A stretch of DNA of 64,000 bases from Nitrospirota bacterium. GTDB lineage: Bacteria > JACPQY01. The DNA is taken from assembly GCA_016190245.1 (NCBI GenBank), contig JACPQY010000060.1, positions 62,001 through 126,000 of the forward strand, given 5' to 3'. A model generated the notes under the pieces. It was given only the letters and a program-made list of their open reading frames with translations. It did not search any database and was not told where the DNA came from. Positions 1-8,604 of the stretch are shown in pieces (position 1 is the first letter of the stretch; the number at the start of each line of letters is the position of its first letter). The translations under genes were made by a program, and so were the position numbers.

Positions 1-740
1 TCGGCCACCTCAACTTCGCGCCGGCCCCTCTCTTCTGGCGGACGGAAGTAGCGGGTCTGCCGAAGCCCTTCCAGCTCGCGCAACACGTCTTCGGGCAGAG
101 GCAGAACCTTCAGGGCGTCCCGAGTGATCTGGGCCTGCTCCATGGGGCGAACGAGGATGGGCCGCGTGGGGTCGCCCGCCGGTGCGAGCCCGACGGATCC
201 CTCCAGCACGGAGAGTACCGTGTCCTCCCCGAAACTCGTCACGCTGAAGACGGTGCCGCGCACCCCCATCGTGGCGTTCTTCGTGATCACGTTAACCTGG
301 CGTCCGGCCAGGTAGTGCAACGCGGCGGCCAGTCGGCCCTGGATCATCTCGAAGGAGAGAACGCTCCACAGCCCACGGCCGGGCGCTTCTCCCTGCGCGG
401 TGATCCTCACTTCGCTCTCAGGCCCGATCCGCACGTAGTTCTGCGCGTCGAGCATGAGGTCCACATAACTGAAGGGGCCCGTGCGGACCCAGTCTTCCGC
501 GTCCACGAGCGACGAGAACTTGATGGCTTCCCACTCGTCCCGCCCTGCTCGTCGCAGATGCGTGGCGCCGGCCGCTGTGAGCACGGGGAACCCGTTGGCC
601 GGCGCGGCATGGACGGCCAGGACGGACCCGCGGTGATCGAGGCGCTGGCCCGACCGCACAATGAGCGCCACGACGGCGATGGCCAAGCCCCCCATTGCCA
701 AGAGGCCCACGCGGAGGTGGCGCCGCCGTTGGGGGTTCAA
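1..740 (-). CDS. FecR-domain membrane-anchored protein (C-terminus cut by window edge)
   Basis: This frame is missing from the ORF track because it runs off the left edge; I translated it by hand. Residues 1-30 hold a basic stretch and one membrane helix (GLAIAVVALIV). After that comes a FecR-type domain: DWVRTGPFSYVDLML, then VRIGPESEVRI, and the hallmark VRGTVFSV about 55 residues later. Such domains sit in the periplasm and often accompany polysaccharide export genes. The TTG start overlaps the upstream stop by 4 nt (TTGA), so it is probably translated by coupling to the Wzc-like gene; an in-frame ATG 15 codons later is the alternative start. About 246 residues are visible; the C-terminus lies outside. 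The family assignment is firm, the exact role in exopolysaccharide export is inferred. Confidence 0.8.
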   Translation of the reverse strand, partial: MNPQRRRHLRVGLLAMGGLAIAVVALIVRSGQRLDHRGSVLAVHAAPANGFPVLTAAGATHLRRAGRDEWEAIKFSSLVDAEDWVRTGPFSYVDLMLDAQNYVRIGPESEVRITAQGEAPGRGLWSVLSFEMIQGRLAAALHYLAGRQVNVITKNATMGVRGTVFSVTSFGEDTVLSVLEGSVGLAPAGDPTRPILVRPMEQAQITRDALKVLPLPEDVLRELEGLRQTRYFRPPEERGRREVEVA

Positions 741-3091
741 GTGGAGGGCAGAGAGGGTGAGTAATAGGGCCGGGTGGGGTAGGGGTAGCTGAGCGGATGG
801 TACCCCACCACGCGGCTGGGGCGCGTGTAGTTGACGATGATGCCCATCAGCCTCGCCTGGGCCCGTGTCAGCATCTGCACGGCATGCTGCAAGACGGGCA
901 GGGGCGTGCGACCCGCGGAATAGACGAGAATGACCTTGTTGACCAGTCTCGCGAACTCGAGCGTGTCGCTGACGCGCAGGAGCGGCGGGGTGTCGATGAA
1001 GGCATAGTCGAAGCGTTTGGCGATCTCATCGAAGAGCGGTCGGAGGGTGGGCGCATGTAGATAAGCCTCGGAGGAGGACATGCCGGGGTAGAGATGGCCG
1101 GGCAGGTAGTTGAAGGGCAGGCCCTCGAACCTGCGGATCGCATCGTCCAGGGATACTTTCCCCGCGAGGACTTCCAGCAGACCCGGCTGATCCTTGAGCC
1201 CGAAGAGTTTGTTGAGGCTGGGGTGGCGCACGTTGGCGTTGATGAGAAGGACGCGGAAACCGGCCGTGGCAAAGGTCTGGGTGAGCGCCACGGAGCTGAT
1301 GGTTTTCCCCTCGGAGGGGGTGCAGCTCGTGATCACGATGATGCGACGCTCCTCGCCGTGCAGGGCCACATCGAGGTTGGTCTTGAGCATCCGGCAGAGA
1401 TCGCGGGCGAGCGCCTGGGAGCGGCGGGAGGAAGAGTCGAGCGTCTTGGCCGGCCGAAGGAGAATGGTGGGGCTCGGGGCGGTGAAGGGGAGCACGCCCA
1501 AGACCCGAGCGCCTGTGCCGCGCTCGATCTCCTCCGGCGAGTAGGTGGTGGCGCTGAACGCCTCCAAGAGGAAGGCCAGGCCGACGAAGAGCATCAGGCT
1601 GGAGACGAGCACGAGCGGAAGGTCGCGCCGCAACTGGGGGCGAATGGTCTTCTCGACCACGCTGGCCTGTTTGAGCACGGTGACGTTGGAGGAGATGTCC
1701 GACAGCGCCAGTTCGGCCTGGGCGAGTTGGGTCTTGAAGTTGCCGTAGATGGATTCGTCGATCTGGATTTCCTTCGTAAGGAAATCCACTTTTTCGGGAT
1801 CGATCCCCTGCTTTTCGAGCCGGCCCAGGCTCTCCTCGAGCTGGCGCCGGGTGTCCGCGATTTGCTGTTCGAGGGCACCTTTCTGGTTCAGCCAATCTTT
1901 CCAGCCAGGCTCGATCTGGATGTCCCCCGCAGCGATCGAGCCGGGAAGGGCCGCAGGAGCGACGGCGGCGGGCGCAGAGCCCGCCGACGGGTGGAGTGCC
2001 ACGCTGCCCCACGTGGTGGCGCGTTCGCGGAGCGTCTTCGCGAAGTTCTCGACGGTGTACCCTTCGCGGCGGACGGAGACCTGCACCGGGCCGGGCGGGA
2101 GTTCAAGCTTGTATTGGCCTCGCTTGTCCGTGACGGCCTGGTAGCCGCCCGGTTCCACGGTGACGATGGCACCGGACAGCGCGTCCTGGCGCAGCGTGCC
2201 GCGGTAGACGAATCCTCTCAGGATCGCATCTCCCGCCGGGGGGGGGGATGAGGGCGCAGAGGTGGTCAGAGGCGGTTGGGGATCGGTCCCCTCGGCGGGT
2301 AGGAGCTGCCCCAGCCACGGGATCTGCCTCTCAATCTCCGCAAAACGCGGATAGGAGCGCTTGAACCGCTTGGCCAGGGTGGCGTGTTCGGTCCGCAGTC
2401 GCCCAATTTCGCCGCGGATCTTTTTGTGGACCTCCTCCCGCGCCGCCTCGATCTGGCGGAGCTCGCCGCGGGTTCTCTCGATTTCGGCAAGCTGCTCGCG
2501 GATGTTCTTGAAGGCCTTGAGCTTCTCCTCGTAGCGCGAGACTTCCTTGATCAGGAAGTCGCGCGTGGTCTCCCGGCGGCTGCGGCGCTGATGCATGTCG
2601 TGGAGGCGGTAGACTTCGATGAGATGATTGACGAAGGGAACGGGCAGGTCGCGGTCGTCGGAGTTGAGACCCACGTGGAGGATGTTGGTTTTGCCCTCGC
2701 GTTGGACGTTGAGGCCCCGCTTGATCCGCTCGATCAGGTCCTGTCGCCTTTCGGCGTCGAGCTGATCCAGGTCCACGTTCATGCGCTCGAGGGCCAGGGC
2801 CACGATCGAGTCGGAGCCCAGGACGCGGATCTGCGTTTCGATGACGTCCTCCGAGCTCGACGAGGAGGCCCCGATTTTCTCGAGGAACCGCGTGATCTCC
2901 TGCATGGGGGTTTCCTGGAGATATTGCAGCTCAGCCCGGGCCACGTAGGTCGGCGGCGTGGCGAGGAAATAGAGAGCGTAGGCCAGGAGGCAGGTCAGGA
3001 GGATGAACGCGCACAGTTTCCACCGGCGAACGATGATGGCGAGCTGCTTCCGAATGACTTCCTGGGGAACGACCGCCACGCGCTCCTGCAT
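737..3091 (-). CDS. Wzc-like polysaccharide co-polymerase / BY-kinase with an inserted carboxypeptidase-regulatory-like domain
   Basis: A 784-residue inner-membrane protein that should set chain length and couple to the exporter encoded just upstream. Order: membrane helix at 27-45, Wzz-type periplasmic region with long coiled coil (about 170-260), a proline-rich linker, an inserted beta-sandwich like carboxypeptidase regulatory domains (about 290-355), more coiled coil, second helix near 490-510, then a cytoplasmic BY-kinase domain. Walker A is PSEGKT (Lys596), Walker B is FIDTPP (Asp700). The C-terminal tail is tyrosine-rich (Tyr755, 764, 769, 771, 776, 777), as expected for autophosphorylation. 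Oddly, the Walker A' motif reads LLINANVRHP; the two usual aspartates are Asn618 and Asn620. It starts 2 bp after the Wza-like gene. Family assignment is strong; kinase activity is uncertain. Confidence 0.9.
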   Translation of the reverse strand: MQERVAVVPQEVIRKQLAIIVRRWKLCAFILLTCLLAYALYFLATPPTYVARAELQYLQETPMQEITRFLEKIGASSSSSEDVIETQIRVLGSDSIVALALERMNVDLDQLDAERRQDLIERIKRGLNVQREGKTNILHVGLNSDDRDLPVPFVNHLIEVYRLHDMHQRRSRRETTRDFLIKEVSRYEEKLKAFKNIREQLAEIERTRGELRQIEAAREEVHKKIRGEIGRLRTEHATLAKRFKRSYPRFAEIERQIPWLGQLLPAEGTDPQPPLTTSAPSSPPPAGDAILRGFVYRGTLRQDALSGAIVTVEPGGYQAVTDKRGQYKLELPPGPVQVSVRREGYTVENFAKTLRERATTWGSVALHPSAGSAPAAVAPAALPGSIAAGDIQIEPGWKDWLNQKGALEQQIADTRRQLEESLGRLEKQGIDPEKVDFLTKEIQIDESIYGNFKTQLAQAELALSDISSNVTVLKQASVVEKTIRPQLRRDLPLVLVSSLMLFVGLAFLLEAFSATTYSPEEIERGTGARVLGVLPFTAPSPTILLRPAKTLDSSSRRSQALARDLCRMLKTNLDVALHGEERRIIVITSCTPSEGKTISSVALTQTFATAGFRVLLINANVRHPSLNKLFGLKDQPGLLEVLAGKVSLDDAIRRFEGLPFNYLPGHLYPGMSSSEAYLHAPTLRPLFDEIAKRFDYAFIDTPPLLRVSDTLEFARLVNKVILVYSAGRTPLPVLQHAVQMLTRAQARLMGIIVNYTRPSRVVGYHPLSYPYPTRPYYSPSLPST

Positions 3092-3093
3092 GG

Positions 3094-4440
3094 TCAGTCT
3101 GCCGTGAGGAGCTTGACGGAGGCGGCCGTGCCGACGGTTCCGGAGAGGGGACCCAGGAGTCGGTTGACGAATTCGAGGACGTCCGACGTCGCCGTCTCCG
3201 GCACGAACAGCACGTCTCCGTCCGCGAGGGCCACATCGTGCTTGAGATCTCCCTTGTTGATCACGCGGTCCAGGTCGAGGGCGATGACCTCCTGATGGGG
3301 AGTACCGTAGTGACGGATGAGTTTCGTGTTCGAGAGGAGCGCGCCGAACTGAGTGTGTTCGGCCAGGGCGAGAGCCTGCATGGCGGTGATGACGCCGGCC
3401 TTGCGGTGGATGCCGGGCTTCTTGACCATGCCCAGCACGTAGACGCCGATCTCGCGGCTGTGGGGGATGAAGAGAGTGTCCGATGGCTCGAGCCGGATCT
3501 CGTCAAGGGCCGCACCGGCAAACAGGTGCGCATTGAGGTCCACGGGGATGGTTTCCCCGCTTGCGCGCACGATGCTGGCGTGGGCGAGATCCGCCTGCAC
3601 CGTGATTCCGCCGGCCTTCGTGAGGGCTTCCCGCATCGTCAGCCAGCCCTTGGCGCTCACGGGGTAGGGTCCCGGCTTCGTCACGGCGCCCTCGATGGTC
3701 ACCGGCGGGGGGGGGGTGAGCATGATAATATCGTCCGGCAAGAGCCGGAGGTTGTAGCGCAGGTCGTTCTCCGTGAAGAGATGACCGAGATCGAGCGAGA
3801 GGGAACGCTGTTCCCGTACGAGTGTGACGGCATGGGCCCGGGTGGGGTCGTAGTTCCAGCCGGAGGCCATCAGCGTTTCGATCAGGGTGCCCTGGCCGAC
3901 GATGGGTGTGCGGCCGGGCTTCGGTACGTCCCCGAGAACGGTCACCATGCGCGGGCCGGTCTCGGTAAGGGCGAGGGTCACTTGGGGCTCCTTCACGTAG
4001 CGGCGGAGAGCCAGGACGATGTTCTTGCGAAGGTCTTCGAGGGTGCCCCCGTGCGCAGATACCGGCGGGCCGACGGTGAGCGCGATCGTACCGTCTTCCA
4101 GCACCTTGTACTCGCGCGAGAACTCGGGATAGCCACTCACCTTCACGTCCACCACGTCCCCTTTGTAAAGAAGATAGGCCTGCGCCTTTCTGCGCGTGGC
4201 CGCCGAGAAATCCGCCAATTCCTCGGGTGTGGCGAATTTCGTGGAGGGGGTTTGTGCCGGGGTCTTGGGGGTGGCCGTGGATTCGACAGAAGAGGGAGCG
4301 GCTGACGGCGTGTGGGGGATGGACTCAGCCGTCCTCGGGGTCTTGATGTTCCGGGCGCAGCTCGGAGAGAACACCGCCACGGAAGCTATGGCTCCCACCG
4401 CGACCGAAAAACCGCAAAAAACTGCCCTTCTCGCTACCAA
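3094..4440 (-). CDS. Wza-like polysaccharide export protein (Poly_export plus SLBB domains)
   Basis: First gene of the exopolysaccharide operon, 448 residues. The N-terminus is basic then hydrophobic and ends in SPSC, a weak lipobox, so a lipoprotein is likely. A Poly_export domain follows (YLLYKGDVVDVKVSGYPEF, DGTIALTVG, about 90-170), then repeated SLBB-type modules (VTVLGDVPKPG, VTIEGAVTKPGPYPV, VYVLGMVKKPG) to about residue 400. The family forms the outer-membrane channel for capsule or exopolysaccharide. The TTG start is chosen because a strong Shine-Dalgarno (GGAGGAGG) sits just upstream and a consensus promoter lies about 30 bp further up. The Wzc-like partner follows after 2 bp. Confidence 0.9.
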   Translation of the reverse strand: MVARRAVFCGFSVAVGAIASVAVFSPSCARNIKTPRTAESIPHTPSAAPSSVESTATPKTPAQTPSTKFATPEELADFSAATRRKAQAYLLYKGDVVDVKVSGYPEFSREYKVLEDGTIALTVGPPVSAHGGTLEDLRKNIVLALRRYVKEPQVTLALTETGPRMVTVLGDVPKPGRTPIVGQGTLIETLMASGWNYDPTRAHAVTLVREQRSLSLDLGHLFTENDLRYNLRLLPDDIIMLTPPPPVTIEGAVTKPGPYPVSAKGWLTMREALTKAGGITVQADLAHASIVRASGETIPVDLNAHLFAGAALDEIRLEPSDTLFIPHSREIGVYVLGMVKKPGIHRKAGVITAMQALALAEHTQFGALLSNTKLIRHYGTPHQEVIALDLDRVINKGDLKHDVALADGDVLFVPETATSDVLEFVNRLLGPLSGTVGTAASVKLLTAD

Positions 4441-4472
4441 GCCCTCCTCCGCTGCGAACGTATTGAAAAGAC

Positions 4473-4501
4473 ATTATAGATACTTGGCGCCAAAGTGTCA
4501 A
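4473..4501 (-). promoter_or_regulatory. Consensus sigma-70 promoter of the exopolysaccharide operon
   Basis: On the minus strand TTGACA (4501-4496) and TATAAT (4478-4473) are separated by exactly 17 bp. The spacer holds a perfect 10-bp palindrome TTGGCGCCAA (4484-4493), which could be an operator. The -35 box lies back to back with the guaB -35 box. Confidence 0.85.
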
Positions 4502-4513
4502 GCTGCGCGAGCC

Positions 4514-4542
4514 TTGACACCATGCGTCACGGTCTATAGACT
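4514..4542 (+). promoter_or_regulatory. Putative guaB promoter with TTGAC-N7-GTCA dyad
   Basis: TTGACA at 4514-4519 is followed by TATAGA after 15 bp or TAGACT after 17 bp. The -35 box is part of TTGAC-N7-GTCAC (4514-4530). A very similar 16-mer covers the -35 of the acyl-CoA dehydrogenase promoter at 42560. GTGTCAAG (4495-4502) and CTTGACAC (4513-4520) make an inverted repeat joining the two divergent -35 boxes. Confidence 0.6.
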
Positions 4543-4665
4543 TCCACCATGGACGCCACAGTTCGCACGAGACAGGGGCGTCCGCGGCGCGGTTTGGGCC
4601 GATATGGCAGCGTGCGTTCCCGCAAGAAGGTCGGCGCGGGGCACCGCTAGAGGCGCTGGGGCACG

Positions 4666-6138
4666 GTGGAATTCCCGGAAGGGCTCACGTTCGATGACGT
4701 GTTGCTCGTGCCGGCGGAATCGGATGTCCTTCCGGCGGAAGTGGACCTGACCACGCGCCTCGCCGCTACCATCGCCCTCAAGATCCCGGTTCTCAGTGCG
4801 GCGATGGACACGGTCACAGAGTCGAGGACCGCGATCGCGATGGCCCAGGAGGGCGGCATAGGGGTGATTCACCGGAACATGTCCATCGCGCGCCAGGTGG
4901 AAGAGGTGGCCAAGGTCAAGAAGTTCGAGAGCGGCATCGTGCGCAACCCCGTTACGATGAGGCCGGATCAGACGATCCAGGACGCGCTCGATGTGATCCA
5001 CAGGTATCGCGTGTCGGGCCTGCCCATCACCGAAAACGGGAAGATCGTGGGGATTCTGACGGCGCGGGACATCCGGTTCGAGACGAACCACGCCCGGCGG
5101 ATCCGCGACGTGATGACGAGGAAGCTGGTGACCGCCGCGCCCGAGGTCACCACGGATGAGGCAAAGCGACTCCTCGCGCAGCACAAGATCGAGAAGCTTC
5201 TGATTGTCAATCGCACCGGAGAACTCGAGGGACTCATCACCGTCAAGGACCTCGAGAAGGCCCGCTTCTACCCCAACGCCACCAAGGATGGCGAGGGGCG
5301 CCTCCGGGTGGGCGCGGCCACGGGCGTGGGGGAGGACGGCGAAGAACGCGCTCGAGCCCTCGGTGAGTCCGGTGCGGATGTGGTGGTGGTGGATACGGCC
5401 CACGGGCATTCCCAGCGGGTCCTGCGCATCGTCGAACGGATCAAGAGCCATTCACCCGATGTGCCTCTCATTGCCGGCAACGTGGCGACCTACGAGGGGG
5501 CGGAGGCTCTCATCAAGTGCGGGGCGGACGCCATCAAGGTCGGCGTGGGCCCGGGCTCGATCTGTACCACGCGTGTGGTCGCCGGCGTCGGTGTTCCCCA
5601 ACTCACGGCGGTGATGGCCTGCCGGCGGGCTGCCGAGAAAACGAACACGCCGGTGATCGCGGACGGCGGGATCCGCTGGTCCGGCGATATCACCAAGGCG
5701 TTGGCCGCCGGGGCGGCGTGCGTGATGGTCGGGAATCTCCTCGCCGGAACGGACGAGAGCCCGGGCGAGGTCATCCTCTATCAGGGACGGAGTTACAAGG
5801 TCTACCGCGGGATGGGATCGCTCGGGGCGATGATGGACGGCTCGGCGGACCGCTACGGCCAGAAGGTGGAGGGCGACGACCGATCGAGGCCGTCCGCTTC
5901 GAAACTCGTCCCCGAGGGAATCGAGGGGCGGGTGCCGTACCGCGGGCCGCTCTCGGCCTCGATCCACCAACTCGTCGGCGGCGTGCGGTCGGGCATGGGC
6001 TACGTGGGCTGCCGAACGATTCCCGAGCTCCAGGCGAGACCGCGCATGATGCGGATCACGAATGCGGGGCTTCGCGAAAGCCACGTCCACAATATCGAGA
6101 TCACCCGCGAAGCGCCGAACTACGGGATCGAGGACTGA
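4666..6138 (+). CDS. guaB: Inosine-5'-monophosphate dehydrogenase
   Basis: Converts IMP to XMP with NAD, the committed step of guanine nucleotide synthesis in the cytosol. The 490 residues match the usual length. The N-terminal TIM-barrel half begins [19 protein letters not shown]; two CBS domains occupy about 95-205 ([47 protein letters not shown]). The catalytic loop is [15 protein letters not shown] with its nucleophilic cysteine, followed by [17 protein letters not shown] and the flap region [10 protein letters not shown]. The GTG start gives the standard N-terminus and has no in-frame upstream alternative. It is divergent from the exopolysaccharide operon and monocistronic here; purH, the other purine gene of the window, is about 15 kb away. 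Confidence 0.97.
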   Translation: MEFPEGLTFDDVLLVPAESDVLPAEVDLTTRLAATIALKIPVLSAAMDTVTESRTAIAMAQEGGIGVIHRNMSIARQVEEVAKVKKFESGIVRNPVTMRPDQTIQDALDVIHRYRVSGLPITENGKIVGILTARDIRFETNHARRIRDVMTRKLVTAAPEVTTDEAKRLLAQHKIEKLLIVNRTGELEGLITVKDLEKARFYPNATKDGEGRLRVGAATGVGEDGEERARALGESGADVVVVDTAHGHSQRVLRIVERIKSHSPDVPLIAGNVATYEGAEALIKCGADAIKVGVGPGSICTTRVVAGVGVPQLTAVMACRRAAEKTNTPVIADGGIRWSGDITKALAAGAACVMVGNLLAGTDESPGEVILYQGRSYKVYRGMGSLGAMMDGSADRYGQKVEGDDRSRPSASKLVPEGIEGRVPYRGPLSASIHQLVGGVRSGMGYVGCRTIPELQARPRMMRITNAGLRESHVHNIEITREAPNYGIED

Positions 6139-6170
6139 GGGGCTGGCCCGCAGGAGGTCGCGGGCAACCC

Positions 6171-6258
6171 GAGATCGCCGCGGTCGCCCCCTCCGGCGGG
6201 GGGACTCCCTCGCGATGACACGTAGCGCGTCATGGCGAGCCGAAGGCGAAGCCATCTC
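6171..6258. repeat. Dispersed palindromic repeat, family R1 (GAGATyGC...GCAATGAC type), copy a
   Basis: Begins GAGATCGCC and ends GCCATCTC, with internal TCGCGATGACA and GCGTCATGGCGAG; the two halves are inverted. The left arm carries a GC hairpin (CCCCC-TCCGG-CGGGGG). Related copies are at 21506-21618, 38843-38926 and 49374-49486. It lies between the convergent guaB and oxidase genes. Confidence 0.7.
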
Positions 6259-6269
6259 CTCGTTCTGGA

Positions 6270-7724
6270 TCAAAACAGCTTGCCGGGGTTGAGAAGCCCC
6301 TCGGGATCGAGCGCGCGCTTGATCTTCCGCATCAGGTTCCAAGCTGAGCCCCATTCCTTTTTCAAGAACGGTTTGAGGTGGACCCCCACGCCGTGGACGT
6401 ACTCCATCGACCCGCCGGCTGCGTGTGCTGCTCGGGCGAGGTCTCGCCTGGCCCGTGCGAGTCGTCGGGGGCCGTCCTTGCCCCAGGCCAAGTAGGCAGC
6501 CGAGTACAGGTCGGGACGGATCCAGACCCCGTCCTGTACGATGCGCAAGCCGCAGCGCCGAGCGACATCGTGCGTGGACTTCCGATACGGCAGCAGGTGC
6601 GATGGGGGCAGGCAGGCGTGGACGTAGTCGAAGAGGAGCGGGGCGTTGCTCTCGGCCGGCGCGCCCGGGGCGCGGAAGCGCAACCACTCTCCGTCGCGAA
6701 CGGCCGGGTCCGCGCGCCACATCTCGGCCACCGCGTGACGGTTGCCCCACTCGGCTTGAGCCTCACTATCGGGGAGAGGGCGGCCGCCGCTGTCCGCGAT
6801 GAGGCGAGCCGCGCGCCGATGATGTGCTTCCACGACTTCGGTGTGCCCGTCGTACACGAGCAAGAGACGGGCGGTGTGAACGCCGCTCGTGGGCGTGGCG
6901 TGATCGCCAGGCCCCGGCCAGTCCTCCACGCCGAGGTCGAGCGATGTCGGCGCGAGCCCCTGTGAAAACAGCCGGAGAAGGCAGCGGAAACCGCCCTCGA
7001 ACGTGGTGAATTCGTAGAGAGCGGGTCGCCGCAACTCAGGGATCGGATGCACCGCGAGCGAGAACTCGGTCACGAGGGCCAGCGTCCCTTCGGAGCCCGT
7101 GAGCAGGCGCGGGAGGTCCGGGCCCACGGATCGCTTCCGCGCCGGTCGAATCCGGAATACGGACCCGTCGGCGGCAACGGCGGAGAGGCCTAAGACCTGG
7201 TCGGCGGCGGATCCATAGCGACCCGCGAGGTAGCCGAGGCCGTTGAGGGCAACTGCGCCTCCGATCGTGGCGATGGAGACGGTCCACGGGTCGTGTCCGG
7301 ATTCGAGTCCGTGGGGGGCGAGTTCCTCGTTGAGCCGGGCCCACGTCAGGCCGGGCTGGACCAGGACGATCTGCGACTCGACATCCAGATCGAGCAGACG
7401 ATTCATTCGCGTGAAGTCCACGGTTACCCCGTCGGCACAGCCCGACGCGGAACCCATCAGCCCGCTGCCGCCGCCGAACGCGATGAGCGGGGCGCGGTGC
7501 TCTCGACACAGGCGCACCGTCTCGGCTACGTGCCGGGCTGTGGAGGGGTAGACAACAGCGAGGGGCCGGTGGCGCACCCGCGTGAGGCTCAGGAAACCCC
7601 TGAACGCCCTCCGCGCGTCCAGGGCGTGCCGATCCAGGTCGTCGGGAGCGATGGATACGCGTTCCCTTCCCAGGCGTCTGACGAGGGCGTTTGCAAGTAT
7701 CGGTTTCATCCTTCGTGGCGTCAT
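6270..7724 (-). CDS. FAD-binding oxidase/dehydrogenase of the GlcD/D-lactate dehydrogenase family
   Basis: A VAO/PCMH-type flavoprotein, 484 residues from the chosen start. The FAD domain shows VVYPSTARHVAETVRLCRE, FGGGSGLMGSASG, and a long match around TIGGAVALNGLGYLAGRYGSAADQVLGL. The C-terminal cap ends YVHGVGVHLKPFL and LDPEGLLNPGKLF, typical of this family. Members oxidise 2-hydroxy acids (glycolate, lactate, 2-hydroxyglutarate); the substrate here cannot be named. The track ORF extends 77 codons further upstream, but that part is low-complexity and overlaps the divergent HAD gene, so I start at MTPRR (7724); MKPIL five codons on is also possible. Confidence 0.85.
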   Translation of the reverse strand: MTPRRMKPILANALVRRLGRERVSIAPDDLDRHALDARRAFRGFLSLTRVRHRPLAVVYPSTARHVAETVRLCREHRAPLIAFGGGSGLMGSASGCADGVTVDFTRMNRLLDLDVESQIVLVQPGLTWARLNEELAPHGLESGHDPWTVSIATIGGAVALNGLGYLAGRYGSAADQVLGLSAVAADGSVFRIRPARKRSVGPDLPRLLTGSEGTLALVTEFSLAVHPIPELRRPALYEFTTFEGGFRCLLRLFSQGLAPTSLDLGVEDWPGPGDHATPTSGVHTARLLLVYDGHTEVVEAHHRRAARLIADSGGRPLPDSEAQAEWGNRHAVAEMWRADPAVRDGEWLRFRAPGAPAESNAPLLFDYVHACLPPSHLLPYRKSTHDVARRCGLRIVQDGVWIRPDLYSAAYLAWGKDGPRRLARARRDLARAAHAAGGSMEYVHGVGVHLKPFLKKEWGSAWNLMRKIKRALDPEGLLNPGKLF

Positions 7725-7846
7725 GGCATTCGGGTCCGTGGGGGACGAATGGCCCAATCCCCCATTGGAGCCCTCTGCACGGAATGGTTCCATGCGGTGT
7801 CCGTCCTGTAAAGGCATCCGATGTGCGCAGGGGAGGTGAGCTCCGG

Positions 7847-7852
7847 TATAAT
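7847..7852 (+). promoter_or_regulatory. -10 box TATAAT, 11 nt before a start codon
   Basis: GGTATAATC lies upstream of the HAD gene with only 11 nt to the ATG, so transcription would begin at or within a few bases of the start codon. No convincing -35 was found. It is one of a set of similarly placed boxes in this window. Confidence 0.5.
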
Positions 7853-7863
7853 CCCTCCCCGCC

Positions 7864-8604
7864 ATGGCTGTACCGGCACCGAAGCCCCCCTCCTCCCGCG
7901 CGCACGCAGGCCCCCGCGCCATCATCTTCGATTGCGACGGGATTCTCGCGGACACCGAGCAGGCGCACTACGAGGCCTTCAATTCCGTTCTCCGGCCTCT
8001 CGGGCATGCCATGACACGGGCCGAGTACGACCGGCAATACCTGGCCCTCAACGACCGGGATTGCTTCCGCGCATTCGGCCGGTTGAACGGCCTGCGCTGG
8101 AGCCCCGAGGAGATAGAGCGCGGCGCGAAGGCGAAGGCGAGGGCCTACGCCCGGTTCCTGGCGCGTGGGAGGGTGCGATTCTACCCGGGCGTCCGCCGGT
8201 TCGTCCGGCTCGCCTGGCTTCGGGTTCCCTTGGCCGTCTGTTCCGGTGCGCTCGGCCTCGAGGTCCGTCGGATCCTGAGGATGGGTGGACTGGCGTCCTT
8301 CTTCCGTGTCATCGTCTCGGCGAACGACGTGCGGCGCGGGAAACCGGACCCGGAGGGCTACCGGCTGGCCCTTGAGCGCCTCAGGCGGCTGGCGGGGTCG
8401 CGTGACTCCATCGTGCCGCGGAACTGTCTGTCCGTCGAGGACTCCCCCCCGGGCATCGAAGCGGCACGGCGTGCGGGCATGCGGTGCCTCGCCGTGTCGA
8501 ACAGCTATGCGCCGTCATCGCTGCGCGCCGCTGATCTGGTGGTGGGATCGCTTGCCGACGTGTGCTGGGCCGATGTGGCGGCGATCTTCGAGAGAACCAA
8601 GTGA
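7864..8604 (+). CDS. HAD-superfamily hydrolase, beta-phosphoglucomutase/phosphatase-like
   Basis: Cytosolic haloacid-dehalogenase fold, 246 residues. Motif I is FDCDGILADTE (nucleophile and acid/base Asp), motif II is the serine in VCSGALG, motif III lysine is in RRGKPDPEGY, motif IV is SVEDSPPGIEAA. A helical cap lies between about 40 and 105. The pattern is that of the beta-phosphoglucomutase, phosphoglycolate phosphatase and 2-deoxyglucose-6-phosphate phosphatase group, and the substrate is not decidable. It starts just behind a TATAAT box and its stop overlaps the MGMT start by 4 nt (GTGA), so the two are likely co-translated. Confidence 0.85.
   Translation: MAVPAPKPPSSRAHAGPRAIIFDCDGILADTEQAHYEAFNSVLRPLGHAMTRAEYDRQYLALNDRDCFRAFGRLNGLRWSPEEIERGAKAKARAYARFLARGRVRFYPGVRRFVRLAWLRVPLAVCSGALGLEVRRILRMGGLASFFRVIVSANDVRRGKPDPEGYRLALERLRRLAGSRDSIVPRNCLSVEDSPPGIEAARRAGMRCLAVSNSYAPSSLRAADLVVGSLADVCWADVAAIFERTK

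Noticed and set aside
1094-2251. 385-residue plus-strand ORF
   Set aside because: Antisense of the Wzc-like gene; no domain.
5452-6750. 432-residue minus-strand ORF
   Set aside because: Bridges antisense guaB and another frame of the oxidase gene; no homology pattern.
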